DNA from: Hyphomicrobiales bacterium
Lineage (GTDB): Bacteria > Pseudomonadota > Alphaproteobacteria > Rhizobiales > Beijerinckiaceae
Assembly (NCBI GenBank): GCA_947455725.1
Contig: CANGPL010000012.1
Span: 1-56,299 of the forward strand
DNA: 56,299 nt
Direction of reading: 5' to 3'
A program made the position numbers and the translations under genes. Below, one piece after another: positions 23,663 to 32,751 of the stretch. How positions within the stretch are numbered: the first letter of the stretch is position 1; each line of letters begins with the position of its first letter. The notes below the pieces were generated by a model, which did not search any database, was not told where the DNA came from, and was given only the letters and a program-made list of their open reading frames with translations.

Positions 23663-24793
23663 TTATTCCCGCCTTAACGAGAGCGGATTTTCCAGCATGG
23701 CTGAGCGGTCCGGCGTGTCAATCCCCGGTCGCCCAAGAAAGGCATTCCAGAGGCCCTCAACAAAACTTTGTTCGAGATCTTTGGTAATAAAGACAAGCCG
23801 CGTGCGATGATCGGCATCGGGCCATTGTGATAGTGCAACCGGCGGATGAAAGACGTGCTGCACACCGTGCAGAATAATCGGGCGATCCGGCGTTTCGACC
23901 AATTTTACAATACCTTTCATACGAAGCATTTTTTCGCCATGGGCTGTGCGCAACAGCGACAAGAACATATCAAAAGCAGAGGACGGAATAGCGTCATCCG
24001 TTGCAAGACAAAAGGCGCGGATATGGGCATCCTGGCGATTAACATCATGTGCATGCTGACCTTCGGGGCCATCATGATGATGATGGTGATGGTGGTGATG
24101 ATGATGATCATCGTGATAGGCTTCCGTATTCAGCCAAGCCGCAACATCTGGCGTTTTCGAGGTTAGATCAAAGGGTCCTGTGCCGATTAAGGCTGCGGCG
24201 GTTGCCTCGCCTTTCATCGCATCGAGAAGGGGTGCGCCAGGATTAAGCGCATGAAGGCGATTTTTCAAAGCGCTCGTGTCATTAATCAAATCGCTTTTTG
24301 TGAGCACGATACGATCGGCGACGGCTGCTTGTTTGACGGCTTCCATGTGGTTGTCGAGTGTTGCAGATCCGTTGACGGCATCGACCAGTGTGACGACGCC
24401 ATCAAGCGCATAGCGCGCCGCAAGATAGGGATGCGAGAGAAGCGATTGTAAGATCGGGGCCGGATCGGCAAGGCCGGTTGTCTCAATAACAATGCGTTTG
24501 AATTCGGAGATTTTGCCCGTATCGCGCTTCTTCATCAAATCATCGAGCGTATCGACGAGGTCACCCCGAATGGTGCAGCACAGGCAGCCCGATGCCATCA
24601 GGATCATGCCGTCATCGCGTGTTTCAATGAAGAGATGATCAAGACCGATTTCACCGAATTCATTCACGATGACGATGGAGTCGGATAGTAGAGTATCGTT
24701 CAACAAACGGTTCAAAAGCGTTGTTTTACCTGCACCTAAAAAACCCGTAATAACGGTAACGGGCACAGGCTTTGGAAGGGCTCGCTCCATCAT
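23663..24793 (-). CDS. CobW-family (COG0523) GTPase, probable zinc metallochaperone
   Basis: The 376-residue G3E GTPase has Walker A in VTVITGFLGAGKTTLLNRLL, the metal-binding GCLCCTI motif in MASGCLCCTIRGDLVDTL, Walker B-like IVIETTGLADPAPIL and the guanine motif VLTKSDL. A run of 11 histidines flanked by Asp (coded around 24072-24104) lies between the GTPase and the C-terminal CobW_C domain. It is typical of COG0523 proteins that handle zinc. It is 1 kb from bolA and 4 kb from cobS, but true CobW sits in cobalamin operons, so a zinc chaperone is the safer call. The start overlaps the stop of the upstream EamA gene. Confidence 0.85.
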   Translation of the reverse strand: MMERALPKPVPVTVITGFLGAGKTTLLNRLLNDTLLSDSIVIVNEFGEIGLDHLFIETRDDGMILMASGCLCCTIRGDLVDTLDDLMKKRDTGKISEFKRIVIETTGLADPAPILQSLLSHPYLAARYALDGVVTLVDAVNGSATLDNHMEAVKQAAVADRIVLTKSDLINDTSALKNRLHALNPGAPLLDAMKGEATAAALIGTGPFDLTSKTPDVAAWLNTEAYHDDHHHHHHHHHHHDGPEGQHAHDVNRQDAHIRAFCLATDDAIPSSAFDMFLSLLRTAHGEKMLRMKGIVKLVETPDRPIILHGVQHVFHPPVALSQWPDADHRTRLVFITKDLEQSFVEGLWNAFLGRPGIDTPDRSAMLENPLSLRRE

Positions 24794-25671
24794 ACTGCAT
24801 TCTTCCGCTCAACAATGACCGTTGCAATAATAGCAGCAATCACAATGGCGCCACCGATATATTGAATAGGTGCCAAACGTTCACCTAACACGATAGCGGA
24901 TGTGATGGCTGCAACAACGGGTTCAAGACAAAAGGCAAGACCTGCAACAGATGCTGATATGCGAGCCAGAGCGAGAATTTGAAAACCGAAGCCAAAAACA
25001 AACCCACCAATCGTAAGCCAAACCGGCACGAAAGCCAAAAGCTGACTATCCAAGGTAAAAATGGCACCCGTGAAATAGACGGTTAAAAGCGCGCTCGGCA
25101 AAACAATGATTTGGGTGAAAACCAGCTTGGCCGCGGTGCCCGTTTGGCGACAGCGCGTGCCTGCAAAGAATTGAACAGCGGCGGAAATACTGGCGCCCGC
25201 TGCCAAAAGGAGACCTCGCGGATCAAGACCGGCATCGGTGGTGCCGAGCACGAGAACGACGCCGATAAAAGCGGTGATCACGATACCAACCATCGCAACC
25301 GTCAGAGGCTTACGATCAACCAACGGACTTAAGACGACGATCAAAATCGGGAAAGTGTAAAAGATAACGGCGGCAATTGTGATCGGGATAAAGGCTACCG
25401 AGGAAATATAGCAGATGGAAACGCCGGTACTGCCAAGGCCCAAAGCGAATAAAGGCCGCCGCTCTTCTTTAGGAACGGAGAAGGACGCGCCCGACAGCCA
25501 GCCGATGACCAGCCCGATGGCGATCATCACCAGCACGCGCTCGGCGACGACCATGGGGCCACCGACCCCTAAGCCCGCGGCGATTTTTGCGAAGGTGATG
25601 TTAAATCCGTAGAAAAACGCGCCTGAAAGCGCGAAAGCGAGCCCCATTCCGCTCCGTTGCACCCGCTCCAT
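24790..25671 (-). CDS. EamA-family (DMT) transporter
   Basis: The 293-residue inner-membrane carrier has ten hydrophobic segments in two EamA repeats (LAFALSGAFFYGFNITFAKI; VAFIPITIAAVIFYTFPILI; LLLAAGASISAAVQFFAGTR; GLAFCLEPVVAAITSAIVLG). The substrate is unknown. Its stop overlaps the start of the COG0523 GTPase, so the two are translationally coupled, which raises the possibility of a role in metal or chelator export. ATG at 25671 is chosen with GAGGGA about 11 nt upstream; a GTG at 25695 is the longer alternative. Confidence 0.82.
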   Translation of the reverse strand: MERVQRSGMGLAFALSGAFFYGFNITFAKIAAGLGVGGPMVVAERVLVMIAIGLVIGWLSGASFSVPKEERRPLFALGLGSTGVSICYISSVAFIPITIAAVIFYTFPILIVVLSPLVDRKPLTVAMVGIVITAFIGVVLVLGTTDAGLDPRGLLLAAGASISAAVQFFAGTRCRQTGTAAKLVFTQIIVLPSALLTVYFTGAIFTLDSQLLAFVPVWLTIGGFVFGFGFQILALARISASVAGLAFCLEPVVAAITSAIVLGERLAPIQYIGGAIVIAAIIATVIVERKNAV

Positions 25672-25781
25672 CCTGTTACATTCCCTCTTATACACACTTC
25701 TTATGCCAGCCCTTCTAGCCTCTGTTGCGGCGTGACGAAAGCCGCAAACGCGGATAAGGGGTGATCAAAGGGATCATTCGA

Positions 25782-26675
25782 ATGACGATATATTGGGTTT
25801 TGGCGGCTATTATCGGGGCCGCCGGGCAAACGGCGCGCAACGCCATGCAGCGGAATTTGACCGCAAAAATTGGCACCGTGGGCGCCACCCAGGTCCGTTT
25901 TCTTTACGGGCTTCCCTTTGCAATCCTCTTTTTGAGCCTTGCAAGCGTGCTAACGGACCATGCGGTTCCAAGCCTTAATCCGGCAATGTTCGGATTTACC
26001 TTTTGCGGATCGGTCGCGCAGATTTTAGCTACCGCTCTCATGCTGCTCGCAATGCGCGAAACCTCTTTTGCGGTGACGACCGCCTATACAAAAACCGAAC
26101 CGGTACAAGTTGCCATTTTCGGGATCATTGTCCTTGGCGATGCGCTGAGCGTTTCAAACGCAATCTCGATTATCATTGCGACTGTCGGCGTGATGCTGAT
26201 GGCCGTCCGGCAGGGCGACCGGCTAACAAAGAGCGGATTGCGACCGGCGGCTTTTGGTATTGCGTCTGGTGCCTTTTTCGCTTTGTCAGCGGTATCGTTC
26301 CGAGGTGGAATTATCGGGTTAGGCGACGCGCCCTTTGCGCTACGCGCTAGCACCGTATTGGTCACATCGCTCGCCATACAGACCATTTTATTGATGGTTT
26401 ATATGGTCGTTTTTAACCGGAAAGCCCTGTTTGGCAGTTTAAAAGTGTGGCAGTCATCCCTTTTTGCCGGCTTTATGGGCGCATTTGCGTCTCAGGCTTG
26501 GTTTATTGGGTTTTCGCTCACAAGCGCCGCCCATGTGCGAACGCTCGGGCTCGTTGAGATGATCTTTGCGCAAATTGTCACACGCGGTCTTTTGAACGAA
26601 ACGACTACGCGGAGAGAATGGGTAGGAATGGCGCTCATTTTAGCGGGTGTCGCCGCCCTGCTCGCTTTTGGCTAG
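25782..26675 (+). CDS. EamA/DMT-family transporter
   Basis: The 297-residue membrane protein has about ten hydrophobic segments. It starts TIYWVLAAIIGAAGQTARNA and has QVAIFGIIVLGDALSVSNAI at the end of the first repeat, a second repeat from PAAFGIASGAFFALSAVSFR, and a late GLVEMIFAQIVTRGLL. It is more distant from the EamA consensus than its neighbours. ATG at 25782 has AAGGG at a good distance; the GTG at 25761 sits too close to its own purine tract. It diverges from the EamA/CobW pair, and its stop overlaps the stop of bolA. Confidence 0.75.
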   Translation: MTIYWVLAAIIGAAGQTARNAMQRNLTAKIGTVGATQVRFLYGLPFAILFLSLASVLTDHAVPSLNPAMFGFTFCGSVAQILATALMLLAMRETSFAVTTAYTKTEPVQVAIFGIIVLGDALSVSNAISIIIATVGVMLMAVRQGDRLTKSGLRPAAFGIASGAFFALSAVSFRGGIIGLGDAPFALRASTVLVTSLAIQTILLMVYMVVFNRKALFGSLKVWQSSLFAGFMGAFASQAWFIGFSLTSAAHVRTLGLVEMIFAQIVTRGLLNETTTRREWVGMALILAGVAALLAFG

Positions 26676-26932
26676 GAAGCCCGTGCGCTGATGGCAAGCG
26701 CGTGGACACGTCCAGCCAGCTCCTCGGCCAACACCGCATTGATGGCGCGGTGCATTTCAACCCGGCTTTTGCCGGTAAAGGCCGCGCTCTCAATCTGAAC
26801 CGAGAAATGCGTTTCTCCGCCCTCGCGCGCGCCGCTATGGCCCGCATGGTGATGCGAATCATCGGTCACCGTTAGCGCTGATGGCGTAAACGCGGCCATA
26901 AGCTTGGCCTCAATTCGATCCCGCATCGTCAT
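26672..26932 (-). CDS. bolA: BolA family protein
   Basis: The 86-residue protein has the BolA pattern: RDRIEAKLMAAFTPSALTVT, the conserved DDSHHHAGH, then ETHFSVQIESAAFTGKSRVE with MHRAINAVLAEELAGRVHAL. BolA proteins join CGFS-type monothiol glutaredoxins in [2Fe-2S] cluster and iron handling. ATG at 26932 has AAGGGA 8 nt upstream; a longer frame to 26953 has no ribosome site. In Hyphomicrobiales bolA commonly lies divergent to a J-domain gene and cobST, as here. Confidence 0.9.
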   Translation of the reverse strand: MTMRDRIEAKLMAAFTPSALTVTDDSHHHAGHSGAREGGETHFSVQIESAAFTGKSRVEMHRAINAVLAEELAGRVHALAISARAS

Positions 26933-27016
26933 ATCGTGTCCCTTTAAAGCCATGAAATTGGAATAAGAAGCGTCGACCTGTTTGGCAAGACTTGCCCCCG
27001 ACTAGGCTTGGCGATT

Positions 27017-27652
27017 ATGAGAACACCCATGAACCCTTCTTCAAAACTTTTCGACAAGATTCGCATTGGCCCGCGCAAGGGCCGGACAGCTGCACCGGCG
27101 GAACCACCGCGGTGTGAACGTCCCGGCTGTGACGCGCCCGGGCCGCACCGCGCGCCTAAGGGGCGGAATTCCGAAGGCAAGTTCTGGAATTTCTGCATTG
27201 AGCATGTGCGGGAATATAATCAATCCTACAATTACTTCGCCGGAATGCCGGATGATGCGATCCTTTCCTATCAAAAGGACGCCATGATCGGGCATCGTCC
27301 GACATGGAAGCTGGGTGAGAATGCCGCCAGCGGCAAACGCAGCCCGCGCAAAGGCGGCGTGCCGAAAGACGAGGCCTATATTGACCCGTTTGATCTGTTT
27401 GCGGCCAGCGGACAAAAGCGCCCGCATCGCGAGGCGGAAGCCGCCAAGCCTAAATTTGGCCCGGTGACACTCAAGGCCTTCGAAACCTTGACGCTTGAAA
27501 CAAACGCCGATTCCGCCACGATCCGTTTGCGCTACAAGGAATTGGTCAAACAATTCCATCCGGATGCGAATGGCGGCGATCGGTCGCTCGAAGATCGCTT
27601 ACGTGAGATCATTAACGCGTATAATACATTGAAAGCTGCGGGTCTGGCCTGA
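27017..27652 (+). CDS. J-domain protein with C-terminal DnaJ domain
   Basis: This protein of about 211 residues carries its J domain at the C-terminus: LETNADSATIRLRYKELVKQ followed by FHPDANGGDRSLEDRLREII, with the HPD motif in QFHPDANG. The N-terminal part has RCERPGCDAPGPHRAPKGRN with cysteines that could bind metal, then FWNFCIEHVREYNQSYNYFA. It would stimulate a DnaK-type chaperone; its client is unknown. The start is uncertain among ATGs at 27017 and 27029. It lies 110 bp ahead of cobS, a stable neighbourhood in this order that suggests a link to assembly of the cobaltochelatase. Confidence 0.85.
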   Translation: MRTPMNPSSKLFDKIRIGPRKGRTAAPAEPPRCERPGCDAPGPHRAPKGRNSEGKFWNFCIEHVREYNQSYNYFAGMPDDAILSYQKDAMIGHRPTWKLGENAASGKRSPRKGGVPKDEAYIDPFDLFAASGQKRPHREAEAAKPKFGPVTLKAFETLTLETNADSATIRLRYKELVKQFHPDANGGDRSLEDRLREIINAYNTLKAAGLA

Positions 27653-27762
27653 TAGGGTGGGTCTGCCTGTGCCATTCAGGATCATCCCGTTTTCCCGGAC
27701 GATCGGTTAAGGTTATGCAACGGCGGCGCTTATCCGCCTAAGAAGTGATGTGAGGTTCGACT

Positions 27763-28746
27763 GTGACTGCCACCCATACGGTTCCCGCCATGCCCGATAT
27801 CACCGTTTCGGCGCGCGAAATGTTCGGTATCGATAGCGATATGATGGTTCCTGCCTATTCCGTGGCAGATGCCCATGTCCCTGACCTTGATCCTGATTAT
27901 CTGTTTGATCGCCAAACGACCTTGGCGATTTTGGCGGGCTTTGCCAAAAACCGCCGCGTGATGGTGTCCGGCTATCACGGCACGGGTAAATCAACCCATA
28001 TCGAGCAAATCGCCGCACGCCTGAAATGGCCTTGCATCCGCATCAACCTCGATAGCCACGTCTCGCGCATCGACCTTGTCGGCAAAGACGCCATCGTCTT
28101 GAAAGACGGCAAGCAGATCACCGAATTCCAGGACGGCATTTTGCCATGGGCGCTGCAGAACAATGTGGCCCTCGTATTCGACGAATATGATGCAGGCCGC
28201 CCCGATGTGATGTTCGTGATCCAGCGCGTGCTTGAGCTCTCGGGCAAGCTGACTTTGCTTGATCAAAAACGCGTCATTCGGCCGCATCCGGCGTTTCGTT
28301 TGTTTGCAACCGCAAACACTGTTGGCCTTGGTGATACATCAGGCCTTTATCACGGCACGCAACAGATCAACCAAGGCCAGATGGACCGTTGGTCGATTGT
28401 CACGACGCTCAACTATTTGCCGCATGATAAGGAAGTCGACATCGTGCTCGCGAAGTCGAAGCATTATACGGGCAAAGAAGGCCGCGATATCGTCAACCGC
28501 ATGGTGCGGCTCGCTGATTTGACGCGCTCGGCCTTCATCAATGGCGATCTTTCGACCGTGATGAGCCCGCGTACGGTGATCACATGGGCTGAGAATGCGG
28601 ATATTTTCAACGATATCGGCATGGCCTTCCGCCTTACCTTCTTGAACAAATGCGACGAGTTGGAGCGGGCATTGGTCGCTGAATTTTACCAGCGCAGCTT
28701 CGGCGAAGAATTGCCGGAGAGCTCGCTGAATGTGGCGTTGAGCTAG
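27763..28746 (+). CDS. cobS: aerobic cobaltochelatase subunit CobS
   Basis: The 327-residue AAA+ ATPase forms a ring with CobT and drives insertion of cobalt into hydrogenobyrinic acid a,c-diamide by CobN in aerobic B12 synthesis. Walker A is [20 protein letters not shown] (about residues 68-87) and Walker B is [35 protein letters not shown] and [13 protein letters not shown] follow the MgChl-chelatase BchI-like pattern. The start is GTG. The usual partner cobT is not adjacent: a DUF4160/DUF2442 pair of about 600 bp lies between. Confidence 0.95.
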   Translation: MTATHTVPAMPDITVSAREMFGIDSDMMVPAYSVADAHVPDLDPDYLFDRQTTLAILAGFAKNRRVMVSGYHGTGKSTHIEQIAARLKWPCIRINLDSHVSRIDLVGKDAIVLKDGKQITEFQDGILPWALQNNVALVFDEYDAGRPDVMFVIQRVLELSGKLTLLDQKRVIRPHPAFRLFATANTVGLGDTSGLYHGTQQINQGQMDRWSIVTTLNYLPHDKEVDIVLAKSKHYTGKEGRDIVNRMVRLADLTRSAFINGDLSTVMSPRTVITWAENADIFNDIGMAFRLTFLNKCDELERALVAEFYQRSFGEELPESSLNVALS

Positions 28747-28773
28747 GGTAAATTAAACAAGGAGATTGGGAAA

Positions 28774-29034
28774 GTGCCGACCATTGCCTTCTTTTATGGC
28801 ATCGCCATCCAGATGTTTTGGCAAGATCACGCACCGCCCCATTTTCATGCGCTCTATGGAGACGATGAGGTTCTCGTTAATATAAAAACGCTCGACGTCT
28901 TAGAAGGCCATTTACCGAAACGAGCCTTAGCATTGGTTTTAGAATGGGCTCAAGAGCACCAGAACGAATTGTTAGAGGATTGGAATTTATGCGCGACCAA
29001 TCAGCACCCGAAGAAAATAGCACCTCTCCGCTAG
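28774..29034 (+). CDS. DUF4160 domain protein, TA-like
   Basis: The 86-residue protein is a clear DUF4160 member: MPTIAFFYGIAIQMFWQDHA followed by PPHFHALYGDDEVLVNI, with the hallmark DHxPPHFHxxY. DUF4160 genes are widespread as the first of a pair with DUF2442 and are usually treated as a putative toxin-antitoxin-like module; activity has not been shown here. The start is GTG with AAGGAG about 9 nt upstream. The 3' end overlaps the DUF2442 gene by 46 nt in another frame. Confidence 0.85.
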   Translation: MPTIAFFYGIAIQMFWQDHAPPHFHALYGDDEVLVNIKTLDVLEGHLPKRALALVLEWAQEHQNELLEDWNLCATNQHPKKIAPLR

Positions 29035-29333
29035 GAGAATTGCCAACGTCACGCGCTCCTTGGCGGGTTGCGTCGGCTGAAGCGCACGAAGGCTTTGTGC
29101 TATCGGTTCGTTTTCTTGATGGTGTTGAAGGCAAAGTAGACCTTACTTCACTGATCGCATCACCTAAAGCCGGTGTGTTCGCAGAACTTCGCGACAAAGA
29201 TCTTTTTGACGCTCTCAAAGTCGAGGGAGGAGCGGTGACTTGGCCTAACGGCCTCGATCTAGCGCCCGATGCGATGTATCGCGCCATTCTAAAATCCGGA
29301 ATATTCAAGCCAATCCCAGAAATAGCCGCATGA
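28989..29333 (+). CDS. DUF2442 domain protein, partner of DUF4160
   Basis: The 114-residue protein has a disordered N-terminal stretch (about 25 residues) and then a DUF2442 domain: [40 protein letters not shown], then [20 protein letters not shown] and [16 protein letters not shown] at 28989 lies inside the DUF4160 gene; the frame is open further back. Its stop overlaps the cobT start (ATGA), so the pair is translationally tied into the cob operon, a position that would make it costly to lose. Confidence 0.82.
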   Translation: MRDQSAPEENSTSPLGELPTSRAPWRVASAEAHEGFVLSVRFLDGVEGKVDLTSLIASPKAGVFAELRDKDLFDALKVEGGAVTWPNGLDLAPDAMYRAILKSGIFKPIPEIAA

Positions 29334-31216
29334 GCACCTCCAACCGCAAACCGGCCCAGCCGAAAGAAGCGCCTACCGAACCGTTTAAGCGGGCGGTAGG
29401 CGGCGCGATGCGCGCGATTGCGGGCAAGGCTGAGCTTGATATTAGTTTTGCGAATGATCGTCCGGCGCTTTTGGGTGACAAAGCGCGGTTGCCTGAACCA
29501 CCCCGCAAAATGTCGGCGGCGGATGCGGCGATTGTGCGCGGCCATGCCGACTCGATGGCGTTGCGTCTTTCCTGCCATGACAGCACTGTGCATCGCCGTC
29601 TTCAGCCTGAGGGCCAGACGGCGCGTGCCGTCTATGATGCGGTTGAGCAAGCGCGCGTTGAATCGATCGGCTCGCGGCGGATGGATGGTGTCGCCTCGAA
29701 TATTTCGGCGATGCTCGAAGACAAATATCACCGCGGCAATTTCCAAGATGTGCGCGATGTCGCCGATGCGCCGATTGAAGATGCCATCGCGATGATGGTG
29801 CGCGAGCGGCTGACCGGAATGGCGCCGCCCGCCTCAGCCAAACCCTTGGTTGATCTTTGGCGGTCGCATATTGAGGAAAAGGCCGGCGCGACGCTCGATA
29901 CGCTAACCGGCCGAATTGAAGATCAAAAAGCCTTTGCGCGGCTGGTGCGTGACCTGCTTGTGAAGCTCGATATGGCGGAGGAAGCGCAAGGCGAACCTCA
30001 AGCCGACGAAGACCAAAATCAAGACGAGCAGCAAAGCGAAAGCGAAGAGCAAAATCAGGGTGAGACGGAAGAACAATCCGCCACTGAGCAGGCTGAATCC
30101 TCAAGCGCTGACGAGTCGACGCAAGAACTCGAAGACGGCATGGCCGATACCGAAGACGGCCCAACGGGTGAAATGCCCGAGGAGGATGAGGGATCGGATG
30201 CCGATGACTCATCCGACGCAAGCCGCCCGCCGCCTCAATCGGGCCGCGATAGCCGCGTGACGGATTATAAACTCTTCACATCCAAATTCGATGAAACGAT
30301 CTCGGCCGAAGAACTATGTGACGCGGAAGAATTGACGCGGCTCAGGGCCTATCTCGACAAGCAAATCAGCCATTTGCAGGGTGTCGTAGCGCGTCTTGCC
30401 AATCGTTTGCAGCGGCGTTTGATGGCGCAGCAAAACCGCGCTTGGGAATTCGATTTGGAAGAGGGCACGCTTGACCCTGCACGCCTGCCGCGGATCATCA
30501 TCGACGCGCAGCAGCCGCTTTCCTTCAAACATGAGAAGGATACGAATTTCCGCGACACGGTTGTGACCTTGCTCATCGATAATTCCGGCTCGATGCGCGG
30601 CCGGCCAATTTCCGTTGCAGCAACCTGCGCCGATATTTTGGCGCGGACCTTGGAGCGCTGCGGGGTTAAAACCGAGATTTTGGGCTTTACGACGCGCGCC
30701 TGGAAGGGCGGGCAATCGCGCGAGCTTTGGTTGCAATCGGGCAAGCCGCCTCTGCCCGGCCGCCTCAATGATTTGCGACACATCATCTATAAATCGGCGG
30801 ATTCACCTTGGCGTCGGGCACGCAAAAATCTCGGCCTGATGATGCGCGAAGGTCTGCTTAAAGAAAATATCGACGGCGAAGCGCTCGATTGGGCGCATAA
30901 AAGACTGTTGGCCCGCCCCGAGCAGCGCAAGATCCTGATGATGATTTCGGATGGTGCGCCGGTGGATGACTCAACGCTGTCGGTAAACCCCGGCAATTAT
31001 CTTGAAAAGCATCTGCGGTTTATCATCGAGGAAATCGAAACACGCTCGCCCGTTGAGTTGATCGCGATTGGCATCGGGCACGATGTGACGCGCTATTACC
31101 GCCGTGCGGTTACGATCGTCGACGCCGAGGAATTGGGCGGCGCGATGACCGAGAAGCTTGCGGAACTGTTTGAAGAAAACGGGCCAACGCGCGGGGGTAA
31201 GAAGCGCGCGGCTTGA
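29330..31216 (+). CDS. cobT: aerobic cobaltochelatase subunit CobT
   Basis: The 628-residue protein has an N-terminal CobT domain (about 1-220), a highly acidic Glu/Gln/Asp-rich linker (about 222-300), and a C-terminal von Willebrand A domain. The MIDAS motif is [20 protein letters not shown] at about residue 410, and [20 protein letters not shown] follows. CobT and CobS form the two-tiered ATPase that works with CobN. Length and layout match the family. Its ATG overlaps the DUF2442 stop. cobN is not in the window. Confidence 0.95.
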   Translation: MSTSNRKPAQPKEAPTEPFKRAVGGAMRAIAGKAELDISFANDRPALLGDKARLPEPPRKMSAADAAIVRGHADSMALRLSCHDSTVHRRLQPEGQTARAVYDAVEQARVESIGSRRMDGVASNISAMLEDKYHRGNFQDVRDVADAPIEDAIAMMVRERLTGMAPPASAKPLVDLWRSHIEEKAGATLDTLTGRIEDQKAFARLVRDLLVKLDMAEEAQGEPQADEDQNQDEQQSESEEQNQGETEEQSATEQAESSSADESTQELEDGMADTEDGPTGEMPEEDEGSDADDSSDASRPPPQSGRDSRVTDYKLFTSKFDETISAEELCDAEELTRLRAYLDKQISHLQGVVARLANRLQRRLMAQQNRAWEFDLEEGTLDPARLPRIIIDAQQPLSFKHEKDTNFRDTVVTLLIDNSGSMRGRPISVAATCADILARTLERCGVKTEILGFTTRAWKGGQSRELWLQSGKPPLPGRLNDLRHIIYKSADSPWRRARKNLGLMMREGLLKENIDGEALDWAHKRLLARPEQRKILMMISDGAPVDDSTLSVNPGNYLEKHLRFIIEEIETRSPVELIAIGIGHDVTRYYRRAVTIVDAEELGGAMTEKLAELFEENGPTRGGKKRAA

Positions 31217-31246
31217 ACGAGAATAAAACGCTGGCAATGCGCTCCG

Positions 31247-31585
31247 TTAGCGATCTAAAATCGTAGCGAGCTTGGCTAAAACCTCGTCCATAATAAAATC
31301 CGGGACTTGCTCAACAAGACGTCCACCGCGGGCCTTAAGATCGACGGCCCGCAGTTGACCGCACAAGACAACGCCCGACGTGACGGTGCCAGACCCGCTT
31401 AAGGATACGGCAAAGCCCTTCGTGCGCTCATATCCACCACCGATGGTTATTGGGACAATAAAGGCCAGCCCACCCATTGCTTCGTTGTAGGCTTCTGGCG
31501 ACACGATCAGCACATAGCGTTTGCCTTGTTGCTCGCGCCCCTTCACCGGCTCAAGATCAACATGCCATATTTCGCCGCGCTTCAC
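31247..31585 (-). CDS. MazF/PemK-family toxin endoribonuclease (ChpB-like)
   Basis: The 112-residue protein has the MazF pattern: MKRGEIWHVDLEPVKGREQQ, then GKRYVLIVSPEAYNEAMGGL, then FIVPITIGGGYERTKGFAVS and GVVLCGQLRAVDLKARGGR. MazF enzymes are SH3-like barrels that cut mRNA at specific short sequences. The start is GTG overlapping the antitoxin stop (GTGA). It is convergent with cobT, about 30 bp from its stop. Confidence 0.9.
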   Translation of the reverse strand: MKRGEIWHVDLEPVKGREQQGKRYVLIVSPEAYNEAMGGLAFIVPITIGGGYERTKGFAVSLSGSGTVTSGVVLCGQLRAVDLKARGGRLVEQVPDFIMDEVLAKLATILDR

Positions 31586-31857
31586 GCTTTGTGTTCCGCA
31601 TCAGGCACAATTTCTGAACCAAAATCGGGGGCGTCAATCCACTCGCGCTCGGCTTCTGAAAGTGGCGCATCGAGATCACACTGTGCCAGCAATTCGTCGA
31701 GCGTATATTTAGGACGCTTCGGCTCAACAACTAAGCGTCCGTTTTCGACGATCACGCCCACCATCGCGCCAGCCTGCAAATGGAGCTGATCAAGAAAGGC
31801 GGGTGGGACGATCATCATGACCGATCCCCCAACTTTACGAAGGCTGGTTGTGTGCAT
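31582..31857 (-). CDS. MazE/ChpS-like antitoxin
   Basis: The 91-residue protein has an N-terminal SpoVT/AbrB DNA-binding fold (LRKVGGSVMMIVPPAFLDQL, HLQAGAMVGVIVENGRLVVE). The acidic C-terminal tail (YTLDELLAQCDLDAPLSEAE) resembles ChpS and would wrap the toxin. It precedes the toxin gene. With MazF it represses its own promoter. Confidence 0.88.
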   Translation of the reverse strand: MHTTSLRKVGGSVMMIVPPAFLDQLHLQAGAMVGVIVENGRLVVEPKRPKYTLDELLAQCDLDAPLSEAEREWIDAPDFGSEIVPDAEHKA

Positions 31858-31863
31858 CAGACT

Positions 31864-32052
31864 TTCCTCACTGTTATATTATAATTATACTTATTGCGAC
31901 GATTAGTAAATCTATTCGTCGAACACAGCGAAGAATGGCACCAATCAAATGATAAAATTCTTTGGCGGCGGCGCCCAAGGCATTGACTCAAGCGCAACGC
32001 GTCATGCGTACATGCTCGGGTCAATACCTAATGGGATGACTAATAGAACTAT
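31864..32052. promoter_or_regulatory. MazEF promoter region, AT-rich
   Basis: Directly upstream of the antitoxin lies an AT-rich, partly palindromic tract (TATATTATAATTATAC, about 31877-31892) that can serve as -10 box and antitoxin operator. Beyond it a 35-codon frame (31949-32056) has no ribosome site and is not called. Confidence 0.35.
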
Positions 32053-32655
32053 TTAAGCCGCGACCTTCTCGGCCCGTTCCATCGGCAAGATCGCACTCAT
32101 CAGCGCGCCATAGGGCAAGAGGGCGATCAAAGCGACGAGCATTTTGACCGAAAAGTCGAAAATCGCGAGGCTTTGCCAGAGCGGCAACGTGGTGCCGAAG
32201 AGATTAACCGGGCCCGACATGTCAGGATCACCCGCAAAGGCGAGCGAGAAGAACAAAGCCGTATCCAAAACTGAGCCGATCACGCTGCCCATTAAAGGCG
32301 CGCGCCACCATGCCTGGCGACGCAGGCGGTTGAAGACGGTGATATCGAGCAATTGGCCGACCAAGAAGGCCGTACCGGAGGCCAGCGCGATGCGGGGTGT
32401 CGCCAGACCGATGGAAAGGGCGACGGCGATGACGAACCCGACGGCAACGAGCTTGCGGGCCATGGCGGCCCCATAGCGGCGATTAGTGAGATCGGTCACG
32501 AGAAAGGCGACCGGATAGGTAAAGGCGCCCCAAGTGAGGTAATCGCCAAGGCCGAAGGGCTCGAAGGGGAATTGCACAAGGACGTTGGAGGCTACGACAA
32601 CAATGGTCATAGCCAATACAGGCAGCGCGAGTTGGCGCAGCGGGAGATGGATCAT
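32053..32655 (-). CDS. VUT family membrane protein, probable queuosine-precursor transporter (YhhQ-like)
   Basis: The 200-residue membrane protein has six hydrophobic segments and the family motif YLTWGAFTYPVAFLVTDLTN followed by RRYGAAMARK. FLVGQLLDITVFNRLRRQAW and GSVIGSVLDTALFFSLAFAG match YhhQ. YhhQ-type proteins import preQ0 or preQ1 for tRNA queuosine. ATG at 32655 has AAGGA about 8 nt upstream. No preQ1 riboswitch was recognised upstream. It lies about 100 bp after rpmB on the same strand. Confidence 0.85.
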   Translation of the reverse strand: MIHLPLRQLALPVLAMTIVVVASNVLVQFPFEPFGLGDYLTWGAFTYPVAFLVTDLTNRRYGAAMARKLVAVGFVIAVALSIGLATPRIALASGTAFLVGQLLDITVFNRLRRQAWWRAPLMGSVIGSVLDTALFFSLAFAGDPDMSGPVNLFGTTLPLWQSLAIFDFSVKMLVALIALLPYGALMSAILPMERAEKVAA

Positions 32656-32670
32656 CACAAGCTTCCTTTA

Positions 32671-32733
32671 GCTGACGGCTGAGGCCGACGCAGGGTCATC
32701 GATCACGAAGGGCTGACGGCTAATGGCCGACGC
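32671..32733. repeat. imperfect tandem repeat between rpmB and the VUT gene
   Basis: GCTGACGGCTGAGGCCGACG (32671-32690) recurs as GCTGACGGCTAATGGCCGAC at 32712-32731 with one inserted base and two changes. The unit contains self-complementary GGCC parts. It may mark the end of the rpmB transcript, though no T-run is seen. Confidence 0.5.
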
Positions 32734-32751
32734 CGAACGGAAGGCAAAAAA

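Noticed and set aside
24072-24117. Possible microsatellite of GAT/GGT triplets
   Set aside because: It codes the His run of the COG0523 GTPase in frame and mixes CAT and CAC codons, so it is selected coding sequence.
23663-24793. Cobalamin-synthesis CobW
   Set aside because: The His run and the lack of adjacent cobN fit the wider COG0523 metallochaperone group better; distance to cobS is about 3 kb and the genes are on opposite strands.
29442-30221. 259-codon frame opposite cobT
   Set aside because: Arg/His-rich translation typical of an antisense shadow of the acidic CobT linker.
31949-32056. 35-codon frame between the MazE and VUT genes
   Set aside because: No ribosome site and no recognised similarity; overlaps the VUT stop on the other strand. 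Could be a gene remnant but cannot be supported.
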